Of a stretch of 61,781 bases of DNA, positions 15,754 through 25,290 are shown in pieces. A model generated the notes under the pieces. The model did not search any database, was not told where the DNA came from, and saw nothing but the letters and a program-made list of their open reading frames with translations. The stretch covers positions 1 to 61,781 of the forward strand of contig CALWVM010000013.1 of NCBI GenBank assembly GCA_944384985.1, read 5' to 3'. The translations under genes were made by a program, and so were the position numbers. Position 1 is the stretch's first letter. Every line of letters begins with the position of its first letter. This DNA is from an uncultured Clostridia bacterium. GTDB lineage: Bacteria; Bacillota; Clostridia; Oscillospirales; Acutalibacteraceae.

Positions 15754-18393
15754 TTATTTCAGCTGTGCGCGGACGATCTCATCCGCACGCATCAGCGCAT
15801 CATCCACCTTGGAAACGTCCTTGCCGCCTGCCATCGCCATGTCAGGCTTGCCGCCGCCGGAACCGCCCGCAACCTTTGCGACTTCACGCACGATGTTACC
15901 GGCATGTGCACCGCGTTTTACAGCGTCGGGCGCGCAGGCGCACGCGAACGTGACCGTGCCCTTTTCGGAATTCGTACCCGCGACGACCGCCACAGCGTTG
16001 TCGGCAAGGCCGCGTGCCGTTTCGGCAATGGAGCGCAGGTTTTCGGGCGTTTCATCGCCGGCATAATAAACAATCAGCTTGACGCCGCCGACATCCACCG
16101 CGCCCGCAAGCAGGCCGGCGGTCTTATAGGTGTTCAGCTCGCCCTGAAGCTTTTCTGCTTCTTTTTCTTTCGCTTTCAGCTCTGCGCTAAGCGCTTCGGC
16201 ACGTGCGGGGACCTCCAGTGCGGAGGTCGCTTTGAGCGCCGCGGCTGCTTTTTCAAGAAGCGTTTCCGTTTCACGCAGGTGCGTAAGAAGCCCTGTACCC
16301 GTCACCGCCGTAATGCGCCGCACGCCCGCGGCAACGGAGGATTCCGAAGTGATCTTGAAAAGCCCGAGCATGGCCGTGTTTTCGACATGCGTGCCGCCGC
16401 AAAGCTCAGTCGAGAAATCGCCGATCTTAACGACGCGCACCACGTCGCCGTATTTTTCACTGAACAGCGCCATCGCGCCCATCTTCTTAGCTTCCTCGAG
16501 CGGCATTTCCGTTGTAACAACGGGCACAGCCTCGAAGATCACGCGGTTGACCATCTCTTCCACGCGGGAGAGCTCTTCACCTGTGAGCGCGGAGAAGTGC
16601 GTGAAGTCAAAGCGCATTTCCTGTGGATTCACAAGCTGGCCCGCCTGCTCAACATGCGTGCCGAGCACCTGCCGCAGCGCCGCCTGCAGAAGATGCGCCG
16701 CCGTGTGGTTGCGCATGGTGGCGCGGCGTGTGTCGCCGTCGATCTCGGCGGTCACCTGCTGCCCGACGGTAACGCTCTCGCCTTCGGTCACACAACCGTG
16801 GTGCAGATAGATGCCCTGCGCGGTTTTGGTGGTTCCGCGCACCGTAAAGACAAAACCGTCGCCGACGATCCTGCCCGTATCACCGACCTGGCCGCCGCCC
16901 TCGCCGTAAAACACGGTTTGATCGAGTATGAGCGTTGCGTCTTTCCCGTTATCCACGGATTCCGCCCGTTCACCGTCGGTCAGCACGGCAAGCACCCGGG
17001 CACCACAATCGAACGCCGTATAGCCCAGGAACTGCGTCGCGGGGAGGTCTTTCACCGCATCGTCCGCGCCGAGCCAGGCTTCCTTGCCCGCATCTTTATG
17101 GGCGCTGCGCGCGCGTTCACGCTGTTCTTTGACAAGCTGATTGAACGCGTCTTCGTCCACGGTCATACCGCGTTCTTCGAGCAGATCTTTGGTCAGATCC
17201 AGCGGGAAGCCGAACGTATCGGACAGCAAAAACGCATCCTTGCCAGAGAGCACCTTTCCATTCGTAGCGTCCGCCATTTTTTCAAAGCGCTGTACGCCCG
17301 CATCAAGCGTGCGCGCAAAGTTTTCTTCTTCGGCGCGGATGACGTTGACGATATAATCATGCTTTTCGACAAGCTCGGGATACGCGTTCTTGTTCTCCTG
17401 AATCACCGTTTCGGCAACTTCATACAGGAACGGGCGGTCGATCCCCAACAGCCTGCCGTGACGCACCGCGCGGCGCAGAAGCCGGCGCAGCACATAGCCG
17501 CGGCCCTCGTTTGAGGGCATCACGCCGTCGCCGAGCATCATCGTGGTGCTGCGCACGTGGTCGGTGATGACGCGCAGCGACACGTCGGTGTGCTCGTTTT
17601 CGTGGTACTGCACGCCTGCAATACGCATAATGTGCTTCATGATGTTCTGGACGGTGTCGACTTCAAACAGGTTGTCCACATCCTGCGCGATGCACGCAAG
17701 GCGCTCAAGGCCCATGCCCGTGTCGATATTCGGGTGTGCAAGGCGGGTGTAATTGCCCTCCCCGTCGTTTTCAAACTGTGTGAATACGAGGTTCCAAAAT
17801 TCGATATAGCGGTCACACTCGCAGCCGACTTTGCAGTCGGGTTTGCCGCAGCCGTATTTTTCGCCGCGATCATAGTAAATTTCCGAACAGGGACCGCACG
17901 GACCCGCGCCGTGCTCCCAGAAGTTATCTTCTTTGCCGAAGCGCACCATGTGCGACTCTTTTACGCCGACATCCTTCGTCCAGATGTCGTACGCCTCGTC
18001 GTCATCCTGATAAACGCTGATATACAGTTTTTCGGGGTCCATTTCCATGACCTTGGTGCAAAACTCCCAAGCCCACGGAATGACCTCTTTTTTGAAGTAA
18101 TCGCCGAACGAAAAGTTGCCCAGCATCTCAAAATAGGTGCCGTGGCGCGCGGTCTTGCCGACGTTTTCAATATCCGGCGTGCGGATGCACTTCTGGCAGG
18201 TGGTCACGCGCTTGCGCGGCGGGGTCACCTCACCCGTAAAGTATTTTTTCATCGGCGCCATGCCGGAGTTGATCAGCAGCAGGCTTTTGTCATCCCGCGG
18301 GACCAGTGAAAAGCTCGGCAGCCGCAGATGCCCCTTGCTTTCAAAAAAGGAGAGATATTTCTCCCGCAGGTCGTTAAGCCCAGTCCATTCCAT
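15754..18393 (-). CDS. alaS: alanyl-tRNA synthetase
   Basis: 879 residues, the normal length. The catalytic domain opens with FFESKGH and has NSGMAPMKKYF and FEMLGNFSFGDYFK; the editing domain has MRNHTAAHLLQAAL and ELCGGTHVENT (zinc ligands); the C-terminal DHHA1-type region ends in GGSGGGKPDMAMAGG. First gene of the six-gene minus-strand run. The leader is only about 65 bases from a consensus promoter and shows no T-box. Confidence 0.97.
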   Translation of the reverse strand: MEWTGLNDLREKYLSFFESKGHLRLPSFSLVPRDDKSLLLINSGMAPMKKYFTGEVTPPRKRVTTCQKCIRTPDIENVGKTARHGTYFEMLGNFSFGDYFKKEVIPWAWEFCTKVMEMDPEKLYISVYQDDDEAYDIWTKDVGVKESHMVRFGKEDNFWEHGAGPCGPCSEIYYDRGEKYGCGKPDCKVGCECDRYIEFWNLVFTQFENDGEGNYTRLAHPNIDTGMGLERLACIAQDVDNLFEVDTVQNIMKHIMRIAGVQYHENEHTDVSLRVITDHVRSTTMMLGDGVMPSNEGRGYVLRRLLRRAVRHGRLLGIDRPFLYEVAETVIQENKNAYPELVEKHDYIVNVIRAEEENFARTLDAGVQRFEKMADATNGKVLSGKDAFLLSDTFGFPLDLTKDLLEERGMTVDEDAFNQLVKEQRERARSAHKDAGKEAWLGADDAVKDLPATQFLGYTAFDCGARVLAVLTDGERAESVDNGKDATLILDQTVFYGEGGGQVGDTGRIVGDGFVFTVRGTTKTAQGIYLHHGCVTEGESVTVGQQVTAEIDGDTRRATMRNHTAAHLLQAALRQVLGTHVEQAGQLVNPQEMRFDFTHFSALTGEELSRVEEMVNRVIFEAVPVVTTEMPLEEAKKMGAMALFSEKYGDVVRVVKIGDFSTELCGGTHVENTAMLGLFKITSESSVAAGVRRITAVTGTGLLTHLRETETLLEKAAAALKATSALEVPARAEALSAELKAKEKEAEKLQGELNTYKTAGLLAGAVDVGGVKLIVYYAGDETPENLRSIAETARGLADNAVAVVAGTNSEKGTVTFACACAPDAVKRGAHAGNIVREVAKVAGGSGGGKPDMAMAGGKDVSKVDDALMRADEIVRAQLK

Positions 18394-18464
18394 AATCCGT
18401 ATACTCCTTACCGTGCGGCAAAAGCCGCGTTAGTCGTTATCCTATTACTTATAGTATCCACAAA

Positions 18465-18493
18465 ATTATACATTTCCGCCTTTCGCTTGTCAA
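18465..18493 (-). promoter_or_regulatory. consensus sigma-A promoter of the alaS operon
   Basis: Perfect TTGACA (18488-18493) and TATAAT (18465-18470) with a 17-base spacer. The short leader contains GCGGC-TTTT-GCCGC, a small hairpin. Confidence 0.85.
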
Positions 18494-18513
18494 CTTAAAT
18501 TCCGAGAAAATGC

Positions 18514-18542
18514 TTGTTTTACGGCTGTAAATTCGATATAAT
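18514..18542 (+). promoter_or_regulatory. sigma-A promoter of fhs
   Basis: TTGTTT (18514-18519), 17 bases, TATAAT (18537-18542); divergent from the alaS promoter 20 bases away. Confidence 0.75.
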
Positions 18543-18602
18543 AAATTAGGAAATATGCCCGTCCGTGCGACGGGGCAAAGGAAATATCGGGAGGAAAAGT
18601 GT

Positions 18603-20273
18603 ATGCGTTCTGACATTGAAATCGCACAGGCAGCGAAAATGCTGCCCATTACGGAGATCGCCGCGCGGCTCGGCGTGGATGCGGACGACCTGGAGCTTTA
18701 CGGCAAATACAAGGCAAAACTGCCGCTTTCGCTTCGCGAAAAGCTGCGCGGCAAACCGGATGGTAAGCTGATCCTCGTCACCGCCATCAACCCCACCCCG
18801 GCGGGCGAAGGCAAAACGACCGTGACGGTGGGCCTTGGCGAAGCGATGCAGAAGATCGGCAAAAACGCGATCATCGCGCTGCGCGAGCCTTCGATGGGCC
18901 CTGTGTTCGGTGTCAAGGGGGGCGCTGCGGGCGGCGGCTATGCACAGGTCGTGCCCATGGAGGACATCAACCTGCATTTCACGGGCGATATGCATGCGCT
19001 CACTGCCGCGAATAACCTGCTGTGCGCGATGCTCGACAACCACCTGCAGCAGGGCAACGCGCTTGGAATCGACCCGCGCCGCATCCTTTTGAAGCGGTGC
19101 CTCGATATGAATGACCGTGCGCTGCGCAACATTGTGATTGGCCTTGGCGGCAAGGTCAACGGCGTGCCGCGCGAGGATGGCTTTATGATTACCGTTGCCA
19201 GCGAAGTGATGGCGATTTTGTGCCTTGCAGCGGATATGGAGGATTTAAAAGAACGGCTCGGGCGGATGCTCGTCGCCTACACCTACGACGGCAAACCGGT
19301 TTACGCGCGCGATCTCGGCGCGGTGGGCGCGATGGCAGCGCTGCTGCGCGATGCGATCAAGCCGAACCTTGTGCAGACGCTCGAAAACACGCCTGCGCTC
19401 ATGCACGGCGGGCCGTTCGCGAATATCGCCCACGGGTGCAACTCCGTTACGGCGACAAAGCTCGGGCTGAAGCTTGCCGATTACTGCATCACGGAAGCGG
19501 GCTTCGGCGCGGACCTCGGCGCGGAAAAATTCCTGGACATCAAATGCCGCGTGGCGGGGCTCAAGCCCGCCTGCGTGGTGCTGGTTGCCACCATCCGCGC
19601 GCTGAAATACAACGGCGGCGTTGCAAAAACGGATTTGGGCGAAGAGAACGTTGAAGCGCTCGAAAAAGGCATTGTCAACCTGAAAACGCATCTGGAAAAC
19701 ATGCGCAAATACGGCGTGCCCGTGGTGGTGGCCATCAACCGTTTCCACACGGACACCGACGCGGAGATCGCCGTAGTCGAGCGCGTCTGTGAGGAGATGG
19801 GCGCGCCCGTTTCGCTGACGGAAGTGTTCTCGAAAGGCGGCGAAGGCGGCGCAGACTTGGCGCAAAAGGTCTGCCGCATCATCGACGAGCAGCCTTCGAA
19901 GTATCACCCGATCTACGACACGGCGCTTTCCATCCCGGAAAAGATCGAGACCATCGCAAAAGAAATCTACCGCGCGGACGGTGTGACGTTCACGGCATCC
20001 GCCAAAAAATCCATTGCCGAGATCGAAGCGCTCGGGGAGGACAAACTGCCCGTGTGCATTGCCAAAACGCAGTATTCCCTTTCCGATAACCCAGCTCTGC
20101 TTGGCAAGCCAGAAGGCTTTACACTTACGGTGCGCGAAGTGCGCCTTTCCGCAGGCGCAGGCTTCGTCGTGGCGCTGACGGGCGATATCATGACCATGCC
20201 GGGGCTGCCGAAGGTCCCCGCGGCGTGCAGCATCGATGTGGACGAAAACGGCGTGATCTCGGGGTTGTTCTGA
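18603..20273 (+). CDS. fhs: formate-tetrahydrofolate ligase
   Basis: 556 residues, standard length. The nucleotide loop is [15 protein letters not shown], followed by [22 protein letters not shown] in pieces typical of the family, and [14 protein letters not shown] near the C-terminus. It forms 10-formyl-THF from formate, ATP and THF for one-carbon metabolism and, in acetogens, the Wood-Ljungdahl pathway; no other pathway genes are in view. The start is ATG 18603 behind GGGAGG; the longer frame at 18555 lies in the leader. Confidence 0.97.
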   Translation: MRSDIEIAQAAKMLPITEIAARLGVDADDLELYGKYKAKLPLSLREKLRGKPDGKLILVTAINPTPAGEGKTTVTVGLGEAMQKIGKNAIIALREPSMGPVFGVKGGAAGGGYAQVVPMEDINLHFTGDMHALTAANNLLCAMLDNHLQQGNALGIDPRRILLKRCLDMNDRALRNIVIGLGGKVNGVPREDGFMITVASEVMAILCLAADMEDLKERLGRMLVAYTYDGKPVYARDLGAVGAMAALLRDAIKPNLVQTLENTPALMHGGPFANIAHGCNSVTATKLGLKLADYCITEAGFGADLGAEKFLDIKCRVAGLKPACVVLVATIRALKYNGGVAKTDLGEENVEALEKGIVNLKTHLENMRKYGVPVVVAINRFHTDTDAEIAVVERVCEEMGAPVSLTEVFSKGGEGGADLAQKVCRIIDEQPSKYHPIYDTALSIPEKIETIAKEIYRADGVTFTASAKKSIAEIEALGEDKLPVCIAKTQYSLSDNPALLGKPEGFTLTVREVRLSAGAGFVVALTGDIMTMPGLPKVPAACSIDVDENGVISGLF

Positions 20274-20305
20274 GACGACGGCGCTTTCCTTCGCAAAAAG
20301 ATAAA

Positions 20306-20338
20306 AACACGGGCGAGCCTTTTCGGTTCGCCCGTGTT
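20306..20338. terminator. bidirectional terminator between fhs and nagB
   Basis: A 14-bp stem AACACGGGCGAGCC / GGTTCGCCCGTGTT (one G-U) with a TTTTC loop. A-rich and T-rich flanks allow use by both converging genes. Confidence 0.8.
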
Positions 20339-20366
20339 TCCTTTCTGCTTGTAAAAGTGTTTGCCT

Positions 20367-21086
20367 TTACAGAAGCCGTGCTGCTTCTTTGTCCATATAC
20401 ACGACGACGTCGTGGTGGAACTGGAGGATCGACGCCGGGCAGACCGGTGTGACCTCGCCCTTGATCATCGCCGCCATGGCGTCCGCTTTTGCCGCGCCCG
20501 TGGCGATCATCACGATTTTTTTCGCCTTCATGATTGAGCCGACGCCCATGGTCAGCGCATAGTGCGGCATGGGATTTTCGTCGAAATATTTGGAATTGGC
20601 TTCGATCGTGCTTTCGGTGAGCTTGACCTTGAACGCGCCGCGCGTAAAGCAGATAGACGGTTCGTTAAACCCGATGTGGCCGTTGCGCCCAACGCCCAAA
20701 AGCTGGATGTCCACACCCGCTTTATCAAGTTCCGCGTCGTAGCGCGCGCACTCGGCGTCGGTATCCTCGGCGTTGCCATCGAGAAAATGCACGTTTTCTT
20801 CGCGGATGTCGGTATGATCGAACAGCTCCTGGTGCATAAAGGTATAGTAGCTGTTTTTATCGGATCTCGGCAGCCCGACGTATTCGTCGAGATTATAGGT
20901 CGTCACGTCGCGCAGGCTGACTTCGCCGCGTTCGTACGCTTTGTATATGTACTGATACGTCGGGATCGGCGACGCGCCCGTTGCAAGCCCCAGCACGATA
21001 TTCGGTTTCCGGTTGATGGCGTCCACAAACAATTTCCCTGCCGCCTCACCGATCTGGGCGGCATTGTCCATAATGATAACTTTCAT
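20367..21086 (-). CDS. nagB: glucosamine-6-phosphate deaminase
   Basis: 239 residues. LGLATGASPIPTYQ, NLDEYVGL with the catalytic Asp, and LLGVGRNGHIGFNEP are the signature blocks. Converts glucosamine-6-phosphate to fructose-6-phosphate and ammonia, feeding amino sugars from host glycans or peptidoglycan into glycolysis. The start is ATG 21086 with AGGGTG upstream. Confidence 0.96.
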   Translation of the reverse strand: MKVIIMDNAAQIGEAAGKLFVDAINRKPNIVLGLATGASPIPTYQYIYKAYERGEVSLRDVTTYNLDEYVGLPRSDKNSYYTFMHQELFDHTDIREENVHFLDGNAEDTDAECARYDAELDKAGVDIQLLGVGRNGHIGFNEPSICFTRGAFKVKLTESTIEANSKYFDENPMPHYALTMGVGSIMKAKKIVMIATGAAKADAMAAMIKGEVTPVCPASILQFHHDVVVYMDKEAARLL

Positions 21087-21121
21087 GTTTTCACCCTGTT
21101 CCTTCGCAAATATACGAAAGT

Positions 21122-21149
21122 ATTGTACCATATTTTATCCGGATTTCAA
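21122..21149 (-). promoter_or_regulatory. promoter of nagB
   Basis: TTGAAA (21144-21149), 16 bases, TACAAT (21122-21127) with an extended TGG. Confidence 0.65.
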
Positions 21150-21156
21150 CAAATAT

Positions 21157-21184
21157 TTTCTTTCCGGTGAAAATGTGGTACAAT
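21157..21184 (+). promoter_or_regulatory. extended -10 promoter of acpS-nnr
   Basis: TGG-TACAAT (TACAAT 21179-21184) with a weak -35 TTTCTT about 16 bases upstream. It is immediately adjacent to, and divergent from, the nagB promoter. Confidence 0.5.
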
Positions 21185-21214
21185 GCACATAGGACGCATA
21201 AAAGGAGGCGGCGT

Positions 21215-21595
21215 ATGATCCGAAACGGCGTTGACCTGGTGGAGATCGAACGCATCCGGCGCTCGGTGCAGAACCCCACATTTTCGGAGCGCGTGTTCGG
21301 CACGCGCGAACGGGCAGAATGGAAACAGCGCGACGAAAAGGCGGAGCATCTGGCGGGGGCATTCGCTGCAAAAGAGGCCTTTGCAAAGACGCTTGGCACC
21401 GGCATCCGCGGGTTTTCACTTTCCGAGGTCGAAGTGCTGCACGACAGCTTTGGCGCGCCGTATTTCGCATTTTCGGGAAAAGCCGCGGCGCTTGTCGAAG
21501 CGCGCGCACTCGAATTTTCACTGAGCATTACGCACACGGACACGCTCGCCTTGGCGATGGTCACAGCATACGAGAAAGGAGACGCAAACCTATGA
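21215..21595 (+). CDS. acpS: holo-[acyl-carrier-protein] synthase
   Basis: 126 residues. IRNGVDLVEIERIRR with the metal-binding Asp, and AGAFAAKEAFAKTLGTGI, are diagnostic. Transfers phosphopantetheine from CoA to ACP. Start ATG 21215 with AAAGGAGG. Its stop overlaps the nnr start; acpS-nnr pairing is widespread in Firmicutes. Confidence 0.95.
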   Translation: MIRNGVDLVEIERIRRSVQNPTFSERVFGTRERAEWKQRDEKAEHLAGAFAAKEAFAKTLGTGIRGFSLSEVEVLHDSFGAPYFAFSGKAAALVEARALEFSLSITHTDTLALAMVTAYEKGDANL

Positions 21596-23130
21596 TGCGG
21601 ATCTTAAATTCCGAACAGATTAAAGCGGTGGAAGCCGCGGCGGATGAAAGCGGCATTTCCTACCTGCGGTTGATGGAGAACGCAGGTTCCGCCTGTGCAA
21701 AGGTTATCCGCACACGCTTTGACAACACGGACAAACGGCGCGTGGTGGTGCTGTGCGGCAAGGGCAAAAACGGCGGCGACGGCTTTGTCGCGGCGCGCAA
21801 ACTGTTTGAAAACGGCTATGATGTGCGCGTGCTGCTCGTTGCAGGCGAACCCAAGGCCGAAAACGCGCAGGAGATGTTTTCACGGCTCGGCGAGCTGGAA
21901 GTCCCCGCAGAAAGCTACGCGCCGCAGAGCGAACGCCAGCGTTCGCTTTTGCAAAAAGCGGACATCATTCTGGACGCGGTGTTTGGCACGGGTTTTTCCG
22001 GCACGCTGCCTGAAGATTTGCAGGCATTATTTGCCTTCGTAGAAAGCTGCAGCGGGTTTGTGGTCGCGATCGATTTGCCGAGCGGTGTCTGCGCCGACAC
22101 ACCGCAGCTGCAAAGCCGTCCGCTCAAAGCCGACCTGACTGTTTCGGTCATGGCGCTCAAGCCTGCGCTGGTATCATTCCCCGCGCGGGAATTCGCGGGA
22201 GAAGTGCAGGTGGTTTCCATCGGGATCCCCGACGAGCTGTACAAACCGTACCACAAGGCGTTTTCCTTTACAGATAAGGACGTTGCCTCGCTCTTTCCAA
22301 AACGCGCCGCCGATGCGAACAAAGGTGACTTTGGCAAGGCGCTGGTGGTGGCGGGCAGCTATGAGATGCCCGGCGCCGCGCTGCTGACAAGCAGCGCCTG
22401 CGTGGAGTGCGGTGCGGGGCTCGTGCGGCTTGCCTTCCCGGACTGCGCGTATGCGGCGGTCACAGCCGCCGTGCCCGAAAAGGTGCTTCTGCCGCTTGCC
22501 TCCAACCGATTCGGCAGGATCTCGGCGCAGGATGAAAAGCGGCTGCTGGACGCCTTATCCAATTCAACGGCCTGTCTGATCGGCTGCGGGCTGGGGCTCG
22601 ATTACGATACGAAAGCCCTTGTGCGGTCCGTGCTGCAACATGCGAATGTGCCCGTGGTTTTGGATGCGGACGGCATAAATGCCGTGTGCGACGACATAGA
22701 TATGATACGGGAAGCGAAAGCACCGGTCATCCTCACCCCGCACCCGGGCGAGGCGGCGCGCTTGCTTGGCTGTACGGCGCGCGAAGTGCAGGCAGACCGT
22801 ATGACGGCGTGCGCCGCGCTTTGCGAAAAAGCAGGTGCGACGGTGGTGCTCAAGGGCGCGGGCACGATTGTTTCGGCGGACGGCAAGCGGTTTTCGATCA
22901 ATTTGACCGGCAACGCAGGGCTCGCGACCGCCGGCACCGGAGATGTGCTTGCCGGGATGCTGCTCGGCTTTTTGTGCCTGGGGCTTTCGCCGTTGGAAGC
23001 GGCGGTCGCCGCCGCGCACATCCACGGGCTCGCGGGCGATGCGGTGGCTGAGGAAGCGGCGCTTTGCTCAGTTACGCCCTCCAAAATGCTTGGCGTTCTG
23101 CCAAAGGTGCTTTCCCAATTTGAAGCCTGA
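21592..23130 (+). CDS. nnr: bifunctional NAD(P)H-hydrate epimerase / dehydratase
   Basis: 512 residues. The N-terminal epimerase domain has LCGKGKNGGDGFVAAR and AIDLPSGV; the C-terminal ADP-dependent dehydratase domain has GALVV-type start, TPHPGEAARLLG and AGTGDVLAGML. Repairs hydrated NAD(P)H. Two adjacent ATG codons (21592, 21595) follow GAAAGGAGA; the first overlaps the acpS stop. Confidence 0.95.
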   Translation: MMRILNSEQIKAVEAAADESGISYLRLMENAGSACAKVIRTRFDNTDKRRVVVLCGKGKNGGDGFVAARKLFENGYDVRVLLVAGEPKAENAQEMFSRLGELEVPAESYAPQSERQRSLLQKADIILDAVFGTGFSGTLPEDLQALFAFVESCSGFVVAIDLPSGVCADTPQLQSRPLKADLTVSVMALKPALVSFPAREFAGEVQVVSIGIPDELYKPYHKAFSFTDKDVASLFPKRAADANKGDFGKALVVAGSYEMPGAALLTSSACVECGAGLVRLAFPDCAYAAVTAAVPEKVLLPLASNRFGRISAQDEKRLLDALSNSTACLIGCGLGLDYDTKALVRSVLQHANVPVVLDADGINAVCDDIDMIREAKAPVILTPHPGEAARLLGCTAREVQADRMTACAALCEKAGATVVLKGAGTIVSADGKRFSINLTGNAGLATAGTGDVLAGMLLGFLCLGLSPLEAAVAAAHIHGLAGDAVAEEAALCSVTPSKMLGVLPKVLSQFEA

Positions 23131-23144
23131 GGGGAGCTCTCGTC

Positions 23145-23669
23145 ATGCGGCGTGTGTTCGGGCTGCTTGCAGCGGCGGCTTTGCTTTTTTGCTGCGGATG
23201 TCAAAACGCCGAAACACAACTGCAAAAAACACCTCTGCCCGCCGCGTTCACGGCGGAAATCTCCGTAACGCACGGCGTGCTGAAATTTGAGGCGGACTTT
23301 GCCTTTTCAGCGGACGGCACGGCGCAAACCACGCTGACCGCACCCGAAGCGGTGGCGTCGCTGGAGATCACGCAAAACAAAACCGGCTGCCGGTTCGCAT
23401 TTTTGGGCCTGACGCTGGAGACTCCGCCCGCGTTTCTGCCTGATGCTTCGTTTGCCAAGCTTTTGTATGCGGCTGTGTGCGCGCTGCGCGACGGTACAGC
23501 CGACTGCACGGCGGCAAGCTACGGGGACAGCCAGATCTACACCTGCAAAACCGATGCCGGGGATCTGTTCACGCTCTCGTGCAATGCCGAGAGCGGTACG
23601 CCGCAAACGCTCGCCATGGATGGGCAGGACCTGCGCGTGGACTTTGTCTCCTTTCAAGCGCAGGAATAA
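23145..23669 (+). CDS. putative lipoprotein
   Basis: 174 residues, 14 bases after nnr with GGGGAG upstream. MRR, a hydrophobic core (4-15) and FCCGCQ give a type II signal-like N-terminus, with an unusual lipobox that contains several cysteines. The mature part reads as beta-rich, with no family I can name. Probably the last gene of acpS-nnr, since a terminator follows at once. Confidence 0.75.
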   Translation: MRRVFGLLAAAALLFCCGCQNAETQLQKTPLPAAFTAEISVTHGVLKFEADFAFSADGTAQTTLTAPEAVASLEITQNKTGCRFAFLGLTLETPPAFLPDASFAKLLYAAVCALRDGTADCTAASYGDSQIYTCKTDAGDLFTLSCNAESGTPQTLAMDGQDLRVDFVSFQAQE

Positions 23670-23684
23670 AAATGTGGAAAAGCA

Positions 23685-23724
23685 GCCCCCTGCCGTACCG
23701 ATTCCGGTATGGCAGGGGGCTTTT
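23685..23724 (+). terminator. intrinsic terminator of acpS-nnr-lipoprotein
   Basis: A 16-bp stem (23685-23700 with 23705-23720) starting GCCCCCTGCC and ending GGCAGGGGGC, followed by four T. Confidence 0.85.
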
Positions 23725-23743
23725 CTGCGGATATATGCTTTGG

Positions 23744-23863
23744 TTATTCTTCGACCTTTTCAAACTGGTCGGCGCCTACGCCGCACAGCGGGCAGACAAA
23801 ATCCTCGGGCAGTTCATCGCCCTCATACACATAACCACAAACGGTGCAAACATATTTCGCCAT
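23744..23863 (-). CDS. 39-residue rubredoxin-like protein
   Basis: The ORF reads [20 protein letters not shown]..., with CxxCG at 6-10 and CPLCG at 24-28, ending FEKVEE. Spacing and end match rubredoxin, but the roughly 13-residue loop between the two cysteine pairs in normal 52-residue rubredoxins is missing, as in the rubredoxin-like domain fused to rubrerythrins. GAAAGG precedes the ATG. It lies 30 bases downstream of rubrerythrin on the same strand, so it is likely that enzyme's electron donor. Confidence 0.85.
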   Translation of the reverse strand: MAKYVCTVCGYVYEGDELPEDFVCPLCGVGADQFEKVEE

Positions 23864-23893
23864 TTTCGTTTTTCCTTTCAGACAGTTGTTACA

Positions 23894-24433
23894 TCAATAA
23901 TTTTCCGCACGCAGGCAGAAATAAGACTGCGGATGCGCGCACACGGGACACACCTCAGGCGCTTTTTTGCCGATGACGATATGTCCGCAGTTCATGCACT
24001 GCCAGACCATGTCGCCGTCGCGCGAGAAAACAAGCCCGCCTTCGATATTGGCAAGCAGCTTTCTGTAGCGCTCCTCGTGTGTCTTTTCGATCGCCGCAAC
24101 GCCGTCAAACAGCTCGGCGATGTGGTCAAAGCCCTCTTCGCGCGCTGTTTTGGCAAAGCCTGCGTACATGTCGGTCCACTCGTAATTCTCACCCGCCGCT
24201 GCGTCTTTGAGGTTTTCGGGCGTGGAAGGCATGCCGCCGTTGAGCAGCTTAAACCAGATCTTCGCGTGTTCTTTTTCGTTTTTCGCGGTCTCTTCGAACA
24301 GTGCGCCGATCTGCACATAGCCGTCTTTTTTCGCCTTAGACGCATAATACAGATACTTGGTATGCGCCTGCGATTCACCCGCAAATGCCGCGAGTAGATT
24401 CTTTTCGGTCTTGGAGCCTTTTAATTCAGCCAT
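23894..24433 (-). CDS. rubrerythrin
   Basis: 179 residues. The ferritin-like di-iron domain shows [24 protein letters not shown] and [11 protein letters not shown]; the C-terminal rubredoxin domain has [10 protein letters not shown] and [11 protein letters not shown]. Reduces hydrogen peroxide in anaerobes using electrons from rubredoxin. Start ATG 24433 with AAAGGGTG. Confidence 0.96.
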   Translation of the reverse strand: MAELKGSKTEKNLLAAFAGESQAHTKYLYYASKAKKDGYVQIGALFEETAKNEKEHAKIWFKLLNGGMPSTPENLKDAAAGENYEWTDMYAGFAKTAREEGFDHIAELFDGVAAIEKTHEERYRKLLANIEGGLVFSRDGDMVWQCMNCGHIVIGKKAPEVCPVCAHPQSYFCLRAENY

Positions 24434-24489
24434 TTGGATCACCCTTTCTGTTTTCAGTTTTTCCGCGCAAAGTCTTGCGCTTCAAGGTA

Positions 24490-24518
24490 ATTATAGGATA
24501 TAGAGGAAAATTTTTCAA
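24490..24518 (-). promoter_or_regulatory. promoter of rubrerythrin operon
   Basis: TTGAAA (24513-24518), 17 bases, TATAAT (24490-24495). I saw no convincing PerR box. Confidence 0.75.
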
Positions 24519-24534
24519 GCTTTCTATTAAAAAA

Positions 24535-24563
24535 TTGAATCTCTGCGCAAAAAATGCTACAAT
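24535..24563 (+). promoter_or_regulatory. promoter of the Pr6Pr-type membrane protein
   Basis: TTGAAT (24535-24540), 17 bases, TGC-TACAAT (24558-24563); divergent from rubrerythrin. Confidence 0.65.
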
Positions 24564-24625
24564 GTGGAAAACAACTGTTAAAAAGGAGTCTGCGGCGCGT
24601 CGTTTGGGCGCTGCGCGTACAAACT

Positions 24626-25288
24626 ATGTATATCAAAAACAAACACGTAAAACAGATCTATCGTCTGTTGTTCCTGCTCGCATGCGAAGCAGGGCTGATT
24701 CTGGAGTTCGTGGGTGTGAGTACGCTTGGCGGCGCAAAAATGCTGCTGTGCTACTACACGGTGTTAAGCAATATCGTTTGCTTTTTATACTTCGCGTTTC
24801 TTGTCATCGCACAGCCCGCGCGGGAAAACGCGCTGACGCGCGGCGCGGTCACCATGTGCATCACGGTGACGGGGCTTGTGTACCATTTTCTGCTCACGGG
24901 CGTGATGGAGGCGAGCGTCGATAACGTCTCCACTTTGCTGCTGACGGGCAACACGCTGGTCCATTATGTCGTGCCCATTGGGGTGGTGCTCGACTATTTT
25001 CTGTTTTTCCCGAAAGGCAATTATAAGCCGCTTTACCCGCTCGCGTGGCTGGTGCTGCCGTATGCGTATTTCATTTTCATCCTGATCCGCGCCGAGGTAA
25101 GCTCCGCGACTTTTTCCGGCTACGGCGGGCAGAGCCGTTTTCCGTATCCGTTTCTGGATGTGGACGCTTACGGCTGGAGCCGTGTGCTCTTGATGGTGTT
25201 TGCCATTACGGTTGTATTCACGGCGCTCGGATATTTGGCGTTCGTGCTCGACCGGCTGCTGGGCAGGACACGCAAGCATGCGCGGTAA
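24626..25288 (+). CDS. Pr6Pr-type integral membrane protein
   Basis: 220 residues, six hydrophobic segments, with conserved-looking ILEFVGVSTLGGAKMLLCYYTVLSN split across helix one/two and TGNTLVHYVVPIGVVLDYFLF. This matches the six-helix Pr6Pr family of unknown function. Start ATG 24626 has no good Shine-Dalgarno; AAAAGGAG lies 28 bases upstream, so the true start may be a non-standard codon nearer to it. It converges with the acetyltransferase gene with only 2 bases between stops. Confidence 0.75.
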   Translation: MYIKNKHVKQIYRLLFLLACEAGLILEFVGVSTLGGAKMLLCYYTVLSNIVCFLYFAFLVIAQPARENALTRGAVTMCITVTGLVYHFLLTGVMEASVDNVSTLLLTGNTLVHYVVPIGVVLDYFLFFPKGNYKPLYPLAWLVLPYAYFIFILIRAEVSSATFSGYGGQSRFPYPFLDVDAYGWSRVLLMVFAITVVFTALGYLAFVLDRLLGRTRKHAR

Positions 25289-25290
25289 CG

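Noticed and set aside
15904-17514. 536-codon frame opposite alaS
   Set aside because: Antisense shadow; His/Arg-rich composition with no domains.
18394-18470. T-box leader before alaS
   Set aside because: Leader is only about 65 bases and lacks the AGGGTGG-type T-box and specifier arm.
24480-24520. PerR box at the rubrerythrin promoter
   Set aside because: Only a partial TATAATTA match around the -10; no full inverted repeat.
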